Shown: piece by piece, positions 26,476-40,600 of the stretch | How the letters are laid out: each line of letters opens with the position of its first letter | Numbering within the stretch: position 1 is the stretch's first letter | Origin: Hirudo medicinalis | Lineage: Eukaryota; Annelida; Clitellata; Hirudinida; Hirudinidae | NCBI GenBank assembly: GCA_011800805.1 | Contig: MPNW01000121.1 | Location: forward strand, 308,066-372,065 | Direction of reading: 5' to 3' | DNA length: 64,000 nucleotides | Translations under genes and position numbers: made by a program | The notes under the pieces: model-generated | Seen by the model: the letters and a program-made list of their open reading frames with translations, nothing else | Database searches by the model: none | What the model was told of the DNA's origin: nothing

Positions 26476-28237
26476 GTTTACAGTTACACAGAACAAAGTT
26501 CCAACGGAGAAAAATATAAATAAGAGTAGACCTTTAGGTAGTGACGTTGATCATTTTTAAAAGTTTAAATTTAATATGATTATATGCATAGAAATGTTCG
26601 GCAATGACGATGGCAGGCTTTTTCTAAGCACAATAATATTTGAATATTAATTTTAATATGTTTCAGCCACCACAATGCGTTCTCGTCAATATCATAGCCA
26701 CGGTAGCAAATGTTAATATTCGGTTACATATCTTTTTAAAATTGTCTAAGGTAATTTAGCTATTCTCTCGCAAATAACTATTTAAGTTCACTGAAAGCCA
26801 TTTAAAGGCTTGTGATTAATGATTAATTATTAACTTGTTCGATGATTTTATCACAAGGGTATATTTTTATATTTTTCTATGGATATTTATAACTAAATAG
26901 CTCCTATTTAGGAGCACATGATAGTGGAGATGCAGGTCAACCATGAATCCTAGCCCTTTTTTTCCTACCCCGGCTCCGGGACCTGCAATTTTTTTCGGAA
27001 TTTCATCCAACGGATGTTATTGTCTCGTCTTTTCGGAATTTTGGTAACCTGATAACATTATTCTACAGGCACCCATTTGTGGGCATTTTGCAACTTTTAC
27101 ATAAAAGCAGCACAAATTCAGGCTTAGTTCGAATAGTCTGGTGGATTATTCTGGCAAAGGACAAATCAAATAATTAAATAGATGTTACATGGAATTATTA
27201 AAGCAAATACTTAATTGTGTACTGTCCATCACAATTAGGATTATGTTATGTAAATAGATTTACAAGAAAACCCCGCCTATAAAACTAACTTCGTTCATTC
27301 ATTAACCTCTGATTCCTGTTTAATTTAAGAATAATTTAATGATATAACTCATCTGAATATCCCACGCTTAAAATGATTTCTTGGAATGATCTTTAATCTT
27401 AGAAGGGATCGAGAATTTGTTGGACTCTGTTTTACATGTTTGTCACTAGGATTAATTTGAATAGATAGTCAGTCTCTTTACGTATTTATATAAGTTGTAT
27501 TATTAGTAGGACCCAAGTGGGTCCTCCTTATAGCTTGAATGTACTACCTATTCTATTTTTGTAGAATGTTTTTGCGAAGTTCAGTGTCCTTATCCAAGTT
27601 TGGGTTGAAAACAAGGACGTCATTTCAATCGTTTTCGAGAGTTCGGGAATTGTAACGATAACGATTCAGAGTTTGATGAGAGTACATGTTCAACAGAACT
27701 TCAAGACCGCTAATGTAGAGGGAAGCTTTCTCTGGGTTATCAAGAGGAAGGGTTTGAGGATGGAGTGAAATCCGGCTGGATCAGTGTTGGTAATCGATGG
27801 GAGAGTCTAATCCAGATATGTGGGCCAACAACATCTATAGACCTGCCATCCACTGTCGCACGTCGGCAGATGATTTGACGAGGGAGCCCTGGTTGCTGAT
27901 CTGAGCCCTCGCCGAATATGTGCATTGTGAGTTAAAAGGCGGGTATGACAGTGCATGACCCAGGAGAGACTTGAAAACGAGTAAAGATATCTTGTTTAAA
28001 ATGATTTAGTTTATGATAGATTAACTTTTTGACTTTATCAGTTTTAATTTTTTAAGCATGACATATGCATTAGTTTAACATTAAGTAATTTACGTTAATT
28101 AACAGCTATCATCGTTAAATTATGCAATACTATTGGCTGAAGTGAGATCGGAATTATGCATGAAAGGCGTGGCTACAGAGGTTCGTTTTATCATATGATT
28201 TGAAAATTGTAAATACGGGAGGCTTCTGCGACTGGAC
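26476..28237. other. Divergent intergenic region PREB / FAXDC2
   Basis: About 1.8 kb between two divergent start codons, so it should contain both promoters. It is AT-rich apart from a more balanced patch at about 27600-27960. No TATA-like or recognised factor site was assigned, and no convincing exon or transposon was seen. Confidence 0.45.
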
Positions 28238-29708
28238 GTGCTTGGATTGTGTTCTTGGGAGGTTAATGAAGTTATGATGGAAGATGTATCGGAAATGACT
28301 ACACCCGATTTGAAATTGATGGTTAAGAAGAGCTTTATTGACAAAGTAAAACAACTTTGGGAATCCATTAGGATAAGTGTTTTTGTCATTGGAACAGCTC
28401 TTATTATCTTCGTAGCTGCAAGGAATTCCATAACATGGTAAAACATATTATTTGGTTCTCAAAATGACTTTAAAACGCACGCTTTCTTGTCGCTTTCATG
28501 CCACTAGGTATCTGCAAAGATTTTGGGGCGCCTCGGGAAATTATTGGCAAAGTAAATGGGAACCAATTTACGACTTCTTTGGTGGAAATGACATGCTTCT
28601 TGGGTTTACAGGTTCTTTGATTATGTGAATATTGCACGAAGATTTGTTTACTTTATTAATTAATTAATTAATTTTGCTTCCAGGGATATTGGTAATTTCG
28701 AATGGAACATTTTGTGTTGTAAACCTCTTTTTTGCTTACCTGGATTTGACTGGACAGCCAGCTAGTTTATTAAAATATAAGATCCAGCCAGATAAAAATG
28801 TTCCAGTATGTTTGTTGAAATAATTGCTACTGATTAATTGATTGTCATAATTGAGCCCGAATAATAGTCAGTGTTTTGCTTTTATTCAAATATTAATTTT
28901 TCTAAGGTTGATGTTGCCAAGCTGAAGAAGGCAGTTTTGCAAGTGGCATTCAACCAGTTTGTGTTGGGTGTTCCCTTCATGTACATTACATTCCTAATCA
29001 TGCAGTGGAGAGGATGCAGTTTTGGAAGAGAGTTGCCAACTTTCCATTGGGTCGCAGTGGAAATGACAGCTTTTATTCTTGTGGAAGAAATGTTATTCTA
29101 TTACAGTCATAGGTTGAGATTATTTTCTCACAATTAAGAATGAAGTGATGAACAAACCAATTGCATTCTGCAGGCTTTTCCATTATTCAATTTTTTATCG
29201 GTACGTCCACAAGATGCACCACGAATGGACGGCACCTGTGGGTGTGACCTCCATCTATGCCCACCCTGTTGAGCACATCTTTGCCAACATGCTACCCATT
29301 GTCATGGGACCTATCCTCATGAAGTCCCACATTGCTACCTCTATTATGTGGTTCACTGTGGCTCTTGTATCTACCTCCATTTCTCACTGTGGTTATCATC
29401 TCCCTTTTCTTCCCTCCCCAGAGGCCCATGACTTCCACCACCTCAAGTTGGTTGTAATTTGAATTCAAGTTGTTCAAGTTCTCATGAATTTGATATTTTC
29501 TAGATTTGTGAACAACTATGGCATGCTTGGAGTGCTGGACAGATTGCATGGAACAGATAGACTATTCAGAGCATCGAAAGCTTATGAACGTCACATCATG
29601 TTGCTTGGATTTGTTCCAATGTCTCAACAGTTTCCTGATGATTCTAAGAAGGAAAAGTCAAAATGTCACCTGGAGAAGGAGAATGAGCTTGCAAACACTG
29701 TTTTCTAA
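28238..29708 (+). CDS. FAXDC2: Fatty acid hydroxylase domain-containing protein 2 (sterol desaturase family)
   Basis: ER membrane di-iron hydroxylase of the fatty acid hydroxylase superfamily; the vertebrate relative is linked to sterol/lipid metabolism. Six exons with GT-AG junctions: 28238-28437, 28508-28611, 28684-28805, 28907-29112, 29174-29446 and 29504-29708, summing to 1110 nt (369 codons plus stop). The ATG at 28274 would give 357 residues; either is close to the vertebrate length. The iron-binding histidine boxes are intact: HRLFH (created across the exon 4/5 junction), HKMHH and HDFHH. Hydrophobic segments include IRISVFVIGTALIIFVAA and ILVISNGTFCVVNLFFAYL. After the third box come NNYGMLGVLDRLHGTD, typical of the family. 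AATAAA follows at about 29764. Confidence 0.94.
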
Positions 29709-29799
29709 CTCCCAGTTTTCAGTCAGTGTTTAGTCGCAACTGTGCTTTTTCTTACAGTTTTGCAATAAAATGATTCGTCACTTTGATTTCCTCAGTAGG

Positions 29800-31600
29800 T
29801 TTTAGATCGTATTCTTAAAATTTCTAGATTTTCTAGGAGATGGACTTTGTTTTGCAAAACTTGCATTGCTTGACAAACTTCTTAGATGGATTATTGATAT
29901 TTTATTCTGTTGAAATGTTTGTCATGCTCTGAAAATAAAGGCTTACAAAATTCTGCCCAATGACCTTTGATCACAATTATAAAATACAATTTGGATGTAT
30001 ACATAGGGCTTGGTGGATAATTGTTCGTTGATATTCTGATGTCGCTTTGCTTGTGGTTAAGGCCAGAGTAGCTATCAATTCGAGTATTTTTATTATTATG
30101 TTTAATTATTAAATAATTACTAAGTTTGATCATTGCTTAACCTGGTCGTTGGGATGAGATATTGCTGTCATTGTCATAAGCGAGCTGCAAATCAAGATGA
30201 AAAGTGAAAAACTGGGAACATGTTTTGCAGCACGCAACAATACTCAAAAAGTAATTGATGGCATTAAATTGATGACCTCTAGATAAAGGGCGTTAACATT
30301 AAAGCAATCGATCATGTTCTTATCGGGAAGCGTTCGATAAGACTTGAAACTGTTATCGACTCAATTGCTACTGATGAAAATCGCCCATTTCCAACAGTAA
30401 ATACTTTATTGCGACGTCAAAATTTGCGACATTCGAGGTCACAAGATAGAGCGTTTTGCGACGTCAACAGCAGTTTTCATGATAGATCGATTGGTTCCGT
30501 TGCGCAATGACATTGTTGAAAGTTTTAATTTTTCATATCCGCAATCTTCACTGGAACTTTCTTCACTGTTAACTCGCTTCTACAGGGACATAATCAAGGG
30601 GACCGTTGCCCCACTGATTCCAGTTGCCCCTTGAATTTTGGCGAGAAGCAAAAAAAGGTCAAATCATCAAGTTGTGCGAGGGTTTGTAACCCCGGAAAAC
30701 GCTGCAATGACGTCTCTGTGCTTCAGCTACAGTCATTGCTAATGCAACATGCATTAGCCCTTCTCGGGATTTTTTTAATACTCGCCGGCCATTGTGTGGG
30801 ACTGCGTTCTCTTGACCTAACACGAGGCTCCTGAAAGAGCACCTGAAGGCACTCTTAAATCCCTGGACCATGGCTGTTGTAACTCGCAATTAGTCGATTG
30901 TATCAAGGCAGTAACGGACAACTACTTTAATTACCAAGTATCCATGCTACCTAACACACAACTAAGACTAGAACGAACAAAAGAAGTTACCGCTCCTAGC
31001 TCCTACATTAGCATAGTTAATTCAGTACGCATGTCAAACCCACAACAATGGCTTCACACTGACCAGTGCTATTACCAGCGGATTACCACTAGCCTCTAAC
31101 AACACAAAAAGTAACCAATGGCGAAGCACAGGTAAGTTATCTCATCTGCTTCAATAGAAGCAAACCCTTCTGCATGATGAGATGATCTTTTCCCTCTCAC
31201 CAAATGTCAGGGGCCAACAGCTACTTGGCCGTTGACGTTGCTCCGACCGTGATACTGTACACGCCTCTTGAAAGGTGGTAATGCCAACTTTGGGAACCAC
31301 TACCACACATCAGTCATCATATAGTGTAATCATACAAAATACAATGCACACCAGCTGTGTTCAAACCACAATTGTCTCATGGTTGATGCAACAAAGCAAA
31401 AACTTTATTGTCTAAAGCTACTTCAAAACAAAGAAAACAATACATAATTTAACAACATACCGTTGAAACATCATGCCCCAACTGCGTGAACAAACATCAA
31501 ACGTTAAAAAATGCTTCAACTTTTTAAAAAATAAAACAACATTTTCATCATCAGCAGTAGCATAATAATTATCAATCTGTGATCATTTATCCCACAAATT
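29800..31600. other. Convergent intergenic region FAXDC2 / BPTF
   Basis: Roughly 1.8 kb between the FAXDC2 and BPTF stops. Mixed composition, moderately GC-richer from about 30400 to 31300, with only short frames that resemble nothing known. No RNA gene or transposon was recognised. Confidence 0.4.
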
Positions 31601-31604
31601 CTTT

Positions 31605-34600
31605 TTAGAGTCTTTTCCTAAGTTTTATGAGCTTTGAGAGAAACATGCTCTGAAGTCTGTTGGCATTTTTGTAATCGACAGACTGCTTCAGACTGTAGTA
31701 TCGGAGGTCGCTGAAGAACCCTTCAAAATCTTCGACAAATTCTTCAATTGTTTTGTAATTTCTTATCAACAACTTTTCCTCGATAAAATTGAAACCTGTA
31801 TGGATTAAGAGGTAAGCATTAAGTAATTAACATTGTTTATTAAGAGTATAATAAAATACACAAGTTTTTCCAGACCTCTTTTGTTCTTTTGAATGGAATC
31901 ATCAAGAAATGCTTGTGAAATTGGGAGGTCCTTAATCAAAATAGATGTTTATTTAAAAGTGTCCAACAAATAACAAAAATAATAAATAAGTTAATAATAA
32001 GTATATTTATAGCACCATAAGTGTAAGCATCAGAGGCACGCAGACTATCTATATCAGTGGTTCCCAAGCTTTTCAAGCAGAGGGCCACATCTACTATTTT
32101 CGGTAATTAAACGGGCCACAACGTTGTAAAATTATAAAAGTCGTGCAATATCATTCTTAACTTTCAGCAATCAAATTCTAAAACTTTAAAAGCAATCAAT
32201 GTCAGTGCTGCTATTTTGTCGTGCAGGTTGCGTTCTTGCATGCGTCAGTAATAGCAACAGTCGTGTTCGCAACCCAGCCTGCACAGCCAGGGAGCGCCCT
32301 CGGGTAGGGGCGCTATATAAATGGTAGATCGATTAAAATTGCCTTCACATCCTGCCTGGATACATAAGGCACTCAAAAAATCGGATAAATAAATACATTG
32401 CAGGCATTTTTTGGTTTAAAATCAAAAGTTCATTTAACAATATATTTAATTTGCAGTCTGCTAAAAAGTTGTAACAGACGACAACACGGCGCCTTGCGCA
32501 TTCTGATTGGTCGACAAGGCTGGGAAATGGGAATTTCCCAACGTTTCGTTGCGAACTGAACAGGCGCATTCGATAATATCAGAGTACAACAACCACGAGC
32601 AGAGTGAATTATCTCACGCTGATTGGCGCTCCGAGTGCATTTTTGAAATTATTAAAATGTGTTATATTAAATATCGAGGCCTCACAGGCAACTTTCTGAC
32701 AGCTGGCGGGCCACAAATGGTTTGGGAACCTCTGATCTATATGTAACGCTGCCTCCCACGGGCATTTGTGGTGGCGCAAACTGGGTCGTGAACACGACAC
32801 ATAATGACGTTGCTTTTGCAGGAATGCAAATGAACCAACTTGCAAGCCAAGTTACTTTAAGAAATCATTTGTAAGTCATAATTATGCAATACTCAGGCCA
32901 ATTAGTTACGAACCTTAAGTTCATTGAGAAGTTGAAGAAGTTTCAGAGAATGTTCCACTTTCATGGAAGGTTCTTCTGCTTTCGAGCATCTGGACTTGCA
33001 GGTCGGGCACTTGAACGACTCCAACCTCTGAGCCTCCGTAGCCAAAATTCCGACGCATTCTCCGTGAAACCAACCGAAACACTCATCGCAGCCAATGTAA
33101 AACCTGGTCGCAGCAGAAGAAACATCTTTTACTTTGCAGCATTTAAAAAGTGCACAGAAGTGCTTCTGTACGGCAATCGACAACAACCCCATAAAGCAAA
33201 ACTAGGTTTATGCAAGCACTAGGTTTACTTTGTTTCATCATATGGGGTCCTGCAGAGGCAGTGCAATTGGTTGGATGGTTGTTGGCGACACAGCTCGCAT
33301 ATGTATTTGTCCTGCGAGGATGCCTGTTCGGGAGTGAGTCCCACGCAACCTCCGTGATACCAACCCCCGCAATTGTTGCAACCGATATAAAATCTAAAAT
33401 TCAAACAGACATACTTCTGGTAGCAGAATTTAGGTGGATTGTTGGAGCATGACGATATGTGGAGATCATAAATAAATTTACATCATAACATTGAATAATA
33501 AAATTTAGCTCAGCTAAACGGTGGCCTCACTTGGTGTTGTCGTACGGCGTCCTGCACAGGCAATGCAGCTTTGCATCTTCGTCTTTGGTGCTGTCGTCGG
33601 ATCTCGAAGGCTTATCGGACTTCATGATTTTCTTTGATCCAGAACTGAAATCACCACATAAAGGATTACTAAATTGTGAATGAATAGTAATAAATTAATG
33701 CTAACAAATATACTCTTTCATTTTATATGAGTATAAATAAATTAGCTTTAATCATACCAATAATAGTAATATTAGTACTAAGTAATACATTAGTCAAATA
33801 TTAGTAATAAGTGAAATCAATAATTCATTATTTTGCTCACTGTGAATCCTCACTGGAATTTCTTTTTCTCTTCCTATTTTTTGATAAGGAGGAACATTCG
33901 ACAAGGTCGTTGTCGACGTTGTTGTCGGCAACGCAACCGTCGACGGTCGGGGAATCGAACATGTTCATTCTTTTCGAGACGACATTTGCCGGAGAAAATT
34001 GACCGACGGTGATGATCGGTCGCCGCTGCGGATCCTTGGCTGGAGTCGGACGACTAGAAGGACTCGAGATCTTGGATATGTTTTGAGGGGATTTCGTTCC
34101 CGTACTCGTCGTCTTTTTCGAAGGTTCCGGAGTAACTCGTAACTTCATCTGCCTCCCTTTGTCCCCTTCGGAGAACTTTGGAGAAGCATCCGCTGAAGTC
34201 GCGCCATTACCGAATTCTGCAGCCTTCGAGGGAGCAGACGCACCGTTCGCAAGAGATTCCGACGCAATGTCCGAGGGCTTGTAGTCCTTGTGATGAAAAG
34301 CGAATTCAGACATCGTGATCTTCTTTTGGAAAGCATTCTTCAAGCCTGCCAGGATTTTTGTCGTGTGCTCGCTCACTTCCGTCCGAATGCTCTGGCACTC
34401 CATCTCCTTTGGAATCAATTCCTTCTCCTCTGCCTCATCTGATTTTTGATCGACCACTTGGTCTGAGATTTGTTTGGTAAGACTTGCACCCTGTTTAGTG
34501 GCTTGTGAATCGGGACCAAGAGTTTGACAAGCAGTTGGTGGAATGTTTGCTGGGAGAGATTTTGTTGAGGAATCTGTAGAAGATACAATTATTTTGATTT

Positions 34601-37600
34601 TCCCTCCTGGGAGATGAACTGCCTCTTGACCTGTGAATGATTAATAATTCATTAGCAGTTGCTGCCCCCCTCATGACTCAAATAAAAATAAGAAATTGTA
34701 ATTCGATCTGCCTTCATTGCATGAATCTAGGAATGTTAAATATGCAGCTAATTGTTCGCTCATGAACAAATTACTCAAAAGCAATGTAAAGGCAGAAGTT
34801 CCAGGAATAATTAGTACCATTATGATAATTTATTCCATGTTCAGCCTAACCTTCCTTCAGACCAAGAACCTCGATCTTCCCGTCGGGACTCTTCACGACG
34901 CTGATGTGCTTGAGAAGTTCATTCATGCAGAGGCCTGACTTGGAATTGGCTGCGATCGAACGATCGTACGTAGGGATTAATTGAATAATCGGAGCAAATG
35001 GATACAATATTGTGCTAATTAATTTAACTATTTAGGTTTTCATATTTCATGCATTGGTTAAGGCATTATCGTTCATTGACTTACTTGAACCATCACAAGT
35101 CTGGAGAAGTTTGAGTGGAAGTTCTTTGGCCTGAGGTGAGGGGACACTCTGGTTTTCATAAAACAAACGACTTGTTTCATTGTTACAAGCAAATAAAGTG
35201 CTCAGAAACATTTCCTATTAAGCTAATTTTATAAATTCTTAGCATAAATTATTATATTTATTAAAATCTTTAACCGACCGACGGAGAGTTAGTTGCAGAT
35301 TCGAATCTATTCTGTCTCATCTCCATCCTCTTCTTCTTCAGTTCATCTTCAATGGAAACTTTGGTTGAAACACTTGGCAGAGGATTGCCGGGGATGCTCT
35401 GACTGGTTTTAGGTTTTGTAAGAGCGTGGTTAGTTTTGAGGGAAGGGACGGACGGTGCCCGATCGACTGGATTGGTGGGAGTCTGTGGCCTAGATGAAGG
35501 CTTGACCAGTGAAGGTGTTGATGATGATACCTTTAGGAGTTTCTTATCTTGCAATGTCTTATCTTCTAGTTGTTTCTCATTGCTGCATGTTGAAAATAAA
35601 AAACATTGTTGCTAAGTAAAGATAAGGATGTTAAGGCTTATTATGAGTCACACCAAACCAAATAGGGTGAGTAATAGATGAGTAAGATACTCAATTCTAT
35701 CACAATGTGATAATTCTGATAAGCACTATCAATTAAGAAGTAGTCACTGACGCATCAGCAAAGTACTTGATCTGCCAAAGTTCCATCTCATCCTCGGATA
35801 TGAATTCCTCTGATATCATGGGTTCTACAACTCTTCTCTCCCTCAATCCAGTCCTTTGAGTGGTCCTCTCTTTAATAAAAATTACTTTTACTTTTATAAT
35901 GAATCACTTATTATTTACTCATGTATTTTTACAACAAACAATAATTACAATAAAACAAAAGTTTAAAGCCATGGCAATTTATAGGTATTGCATACTAGAA
36001 GCACAAAATGAATGCTGACCTCCATTGCTGGGGGGCAAAGGTTGGCTAGACTCCTTGGGTATGACTTTTTTACGAACTAGGTATTCGACTCTGTAGCTGA
36101 CAGGATCGAACTCCGAGGTAATGGTTCGTTTGTCGAGCATCTCGTAGGTGGTCAGGTCGTCCGTGCCATGTTCTGCCCCGTCGACTACCAAGATTCCATT
36201 GGAAGGGTACGAGGAGTACATGTCGTCCCAACGAATGCAGGCATAGAGCACTTTCAGCTGGAGGGCCAGGTAGCTCAAATTGGAAGCCATCCTTGTTCTG
36301 AACCTCCAAGAAGTATGAAAATTAGCTCGGGGGCAACCTACAAACCTCGACGACACGGGGTTGATCTTGCTCAGAGCTTGGGCAACGAGAGGACAAAAGC
36401 TCCCAGAGGAAGGATAGTTGAACCCCGGAACTTCCATGACGCCACTCCTTCGAGCCAATCTCTGGAGTTTTTCCTTGTCGAGGACAAGGATGTCGGTCCT
36501 GCGTTTCTGCTTTTTCACCTCGAAGTAGTGGGCCATCGGCAATCCGCCGTTGATGTTTTTGCTTCTCTGGGAAGGCAAAAGTTTCTTCAACGAGACGCGA
36601 AGTTTGGTGGAATAGATGGCGTCGAGAAGATCTTTGAGGTCCTCAACATTATCAGTGACTCCCTTGTCGGCCAAGCTCCTCGTCTGTAGGACCACTTCTA
36701 TTCTCTTGGTGATCGAATCTAAACTTTGGAAAGTATCTCTCTCGAGTTGCTTGGATTTCTCAATGGATTCATTAACTACATTTTCAATTGGCTTTGACTT
36801 ATCGTGGGTGTTGTCATTCTCAACATCCACATTGTGGTTGTCGTTTGATAAGGGAGGGCAAGAAGATGTTTTACCTTCTTGTAGATCCGCCTCTGTTAAC
36901 ATTTCCTGTACATTGTTTATCAGACTTTCTACTTGTTCATTCAGTTGAAGTCTCCTTTTAAGCAAGCCGTTTAAGTATTTCGTAGATGGAGTCGTGTCTG
37001 CCAAAGGAGTCTTCAAGTTAAGCCACTGTTCGACATCGAATATTTGATTGTCAAGGTTGGTGTTTTCATTAGAGTTTCCATTCGCTGAAGGACTTTTTCC
37101 ATCCGGTGGTTGGAGTGAAGATTGGTGAATCGGCCTCCTTTTCTTCGAAGCCCTCACTGGGGACACCCAGTACCAAGAATGCAGTCCCGACACGCGGTAC
37201 TCCTCGCCCCTCTGTTTCCAAATCTTCAGAAATAACATGTCATTAACCGTACCAAAGTGAATGCATCGTGACTAATTACAATAATGATATTCGTAAACCC
37301 CTTACTGCATGATGAACGCCCAAAGAGTACTTGACCCCCTCTGGCTGATTCCAGTTGAGTTCCTCTTTCAACGAACTCCGAACTTCTTTCTCCCTCTTCT
37401 TTCCTTCCTCTAACTCAATTGCTGTCATTCTGTGCAGAGTTGAATGCCCTGAAATCAATCTTCAAATATCAATACTCTAAATCCTTAAATTCTAAATGAA
37501 TAACAAACAAAACAATTCACAATTTGAATGCATATTATTAATTATTCTTATTAATATTATAATTATTCTTTTTTTAAGGTTTATTTGGATTGCTTCTAAA

Positions 37601-40600
37601 ACAACATTTGAACAAGAAATAATTAAAACAACACAACCCTAAAGGAAGCCTTAAGGCAAATTTATCCTTCCGATCGGACTACCTGACGTAGGAATGCTCC
37701 GACAAATAATTAGTCTGTGACATCAAGTGCAACATGACCAACCTAAGGCCTGATGCCATACACTGTTGAACACCATGGGCCTTATGCACGCCTCAAAAAT
37801 CATGAGGACGAGACTGAACTCCCTGGCAGTGGTGCACTTTGAGATGGCCTTCAACCACTTGGAACAGTGCAGGGACCAATTGGCATGCATGAATGGTCTG
37901 CAAAAGGTTGTTGGCATTTTCATTTCTGGTTCTTATTGCCATCAGTTTACGCTCGACAGACAGAATTGAATTATTTAATAACATTCGAGAATTTAATGCG
38001 AACAAATGTCGTCGTCGTGATTAATAGGAATAATGATTATAATTCGTAATAAAGAAATAACTAATACTAAGATTTAAAGCAAAGCAACAGACCTTGGAAT
38101 GCTCTCCTGAAGGTTGATAATAGTTCTTCTGAGAATCTCGAGCATGGTTTCGTGTCCTCCGTTCACTCCGAACTTTCCGACGTTTTTCCCGCAAATCCAG
38201 TTGAACTCTGCGGCAGGGGTGAGGCTGAACTTGTACGAAAGGTGCCTCTTCTTTTCCCTCTCCTCGAACTGCTGTTGACGACTCAGGGCGAGAATCTCCG
38301 TGCTGTAGACGTTCGAATATTTTCTGAAGCTGCATTCCATTCCTGATTAGCAGTAAACATTGTTATTATTTACTTGCTAATAATTATTAATTACATGATA
38401 ATTAGTTAACTATCATCAAAAAATTGTTGCCACGAGATGCCAGGTGGATAATAATAATATATTCATGGTGCACCTCATGCATAGCATCAGAGACGCTAGG
38501 TACAATTTAAGTATGTCATCACTAACTCCACATCCTTGTTAGAATCTAATTGATTAAATAATATTGCAACTAATTATTAATTACTGTTTTCATTGGTAAT
38601 TGTTGTAAACAATTGCAGACGATTTCATTCATTACCGAGCTTAAAGAACGTTTCGGTCGACCACGGATTGTTAGCTCCACTTTGAGAATTCTGAACTATT
38701 TTATGAACATTTGTCTTAAAATCTAAAAAATTTTATTTTCATGAATAAATAAATGAATGAATAAGGATTATCACGAAACAGGCGATTTTTAAAATAATTA
38801 AAATTTAAATCTTATCACAGTTAATTGGTTTCTGAAAACATTGATGGTTAAATTGTTGACACCTGAGTTCTAAAATGACAAATTCAATTTACTCACCTGT
38901 TTCATTCTGTTGAGTCTGTAGAAGTGAGAATAATAATTACATAACTCTGACTTAATTAGATTTTAAGTTCAATAATTTTGTTATAAAACTCATACAAAAA
39001 AGTACAAATTATGGTCAACTGAGAGGCTTACGGTTGGGCCCTCGTCAAAGATTACATTCACCTGGTTAGTTCTCCTCAAATTCACTTGTTCTGAGAAAGC
39101 AATGAAATGTTCGAATTGTGATCAGATGTTGTCGAAACAACAGAGACAATGAAACAAAAATGCTTGTAAATGAAAAAGTTTGCAGCAAATCTATCCCTGG
39201 CATTGAAGCTTGTTATGCATGCATAAAATATGCTTATGAAGAGATTGATATAATTTTATACTTGATCATGAATATTCATCTCATGTCAATTAGTTTGCAG
39301 CCCTGCATGGTTGTTGTGATTGTAGTTGCAGCTGAACTCATTGAACTCACCATCATCATGGCTCAGGCAGCTCTTCCTAGAATCTTTGAATTTATTTGTG
39401 AGTGACTCAGTAACTTTCATGTCACTGATGATGTCATCCCTCGATGAACTGAAGGAATCCTGGAGGAGTTTCTCCAGGTCTTCGGAGTGAAACTTTGACA
39501 AAAGTTCATTGAGTTGTGCTTCAGTGGAGTAGTAGGCAAGTAGATCATTATCATCCTCACTGGAAATTAATTATTTCACATAACTCTGGATTAATTAATT
39601 ATATTAACACAAATAACAACAATAATAATGACATCTAACACTAATCGCAGTAATTAAATAAACCAGTTATTAATCACCGCACAACTAATAACACATGATT
39701 GATTCTATCGATCACTAGAAAGAAAAATCGCCAGTGAAATATTACGACCGCATTTTGCAAAGAAATCTATACATCGTCTTCCAAATAAATCATGTATTCC
39801 TGATCACAGAAACGTAAATGATGAAATATGACCCAGAAACTCACACAAAAATCCTCCTAACGAGGTGCCAGTACTTCCTGCCGTGCCTGTCGAATCCGAG
39901 AGGTTCTTTGCGTCCGAACGTCAGTTGGGAGTTCATGGAGGAGCAGTCCGCATCTTCTATCCGTGCCACCTGCAAACGATCGCAAGGAATCAAGCCTCGA
40001 ACTCGTGAAACGTTCTAACTCGACGACGTCGACGAGACAAAATCGACGGCATCCTCGACCGAGAATTCTTTCCTCACTTTTTGTTTGTGGCATGCGAGGC
40101 AGTACCAGTCCCCGGACGGAATCGTTTCCAGAGGAGGATCGATGCACGACAGATGGTACATGGCCGGACAAGACTCGCAACATAACAAGTTGCCCCTCCT
40201 GTTAACATTAAACTTCCTGGTCAAAATAAACAAACGATCAGAGAGCAGTCGAGTCTAATAACAATGCATCACGAAAATGTTACAATTATTTTAGAGCTTT
40301 TTTGTTAGCTTCTTTGTGGTACAAATAAATATGGATATATTCCGACACATAACTATGCCAATTAACTAATTAATATTACAATTAATCTCTATTACATTCA
40401 AACAATTTATTATTACATAATCAATTATATTGTTATTTTATCAAATGTGCACCCGAACATTATTGAAATATGTTGTGCTTGAATTTTCAAACCAATGACA
40501 TGGACTCATGAATTTGGTGAAATTTGTGTGATGTGGCTTATAATGCCAGACAATATATGGGGATGGACTTTGAAAAGCTGAAGTTTGGAGAAAAAATAGA

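Larger units (their letters stand above)
32000..32845 (-). repeat. SINE family A copy split by the hAT element
   Basis: Minus-strand pieces 32743-32845 (TTTGCGCCACCACAAATGCC, GGGAGGCAGCGTTACAT) and 32000-32046 (GCGTGCCTCTGATGCTTACA, CTTATGGTGCTATAAATA) are the two halves of one repeat matching 22510-22612 in the same order. The hAT element with its target duplication sits exactly between them. Confidence 0.6.

Noticed and set aside
36168..36948. Plus-strand frames of 110 and 173 codons
   Set aside because: They are shadows of the long BPTF exon, whose minus-strand reading matches BPTF throughout.
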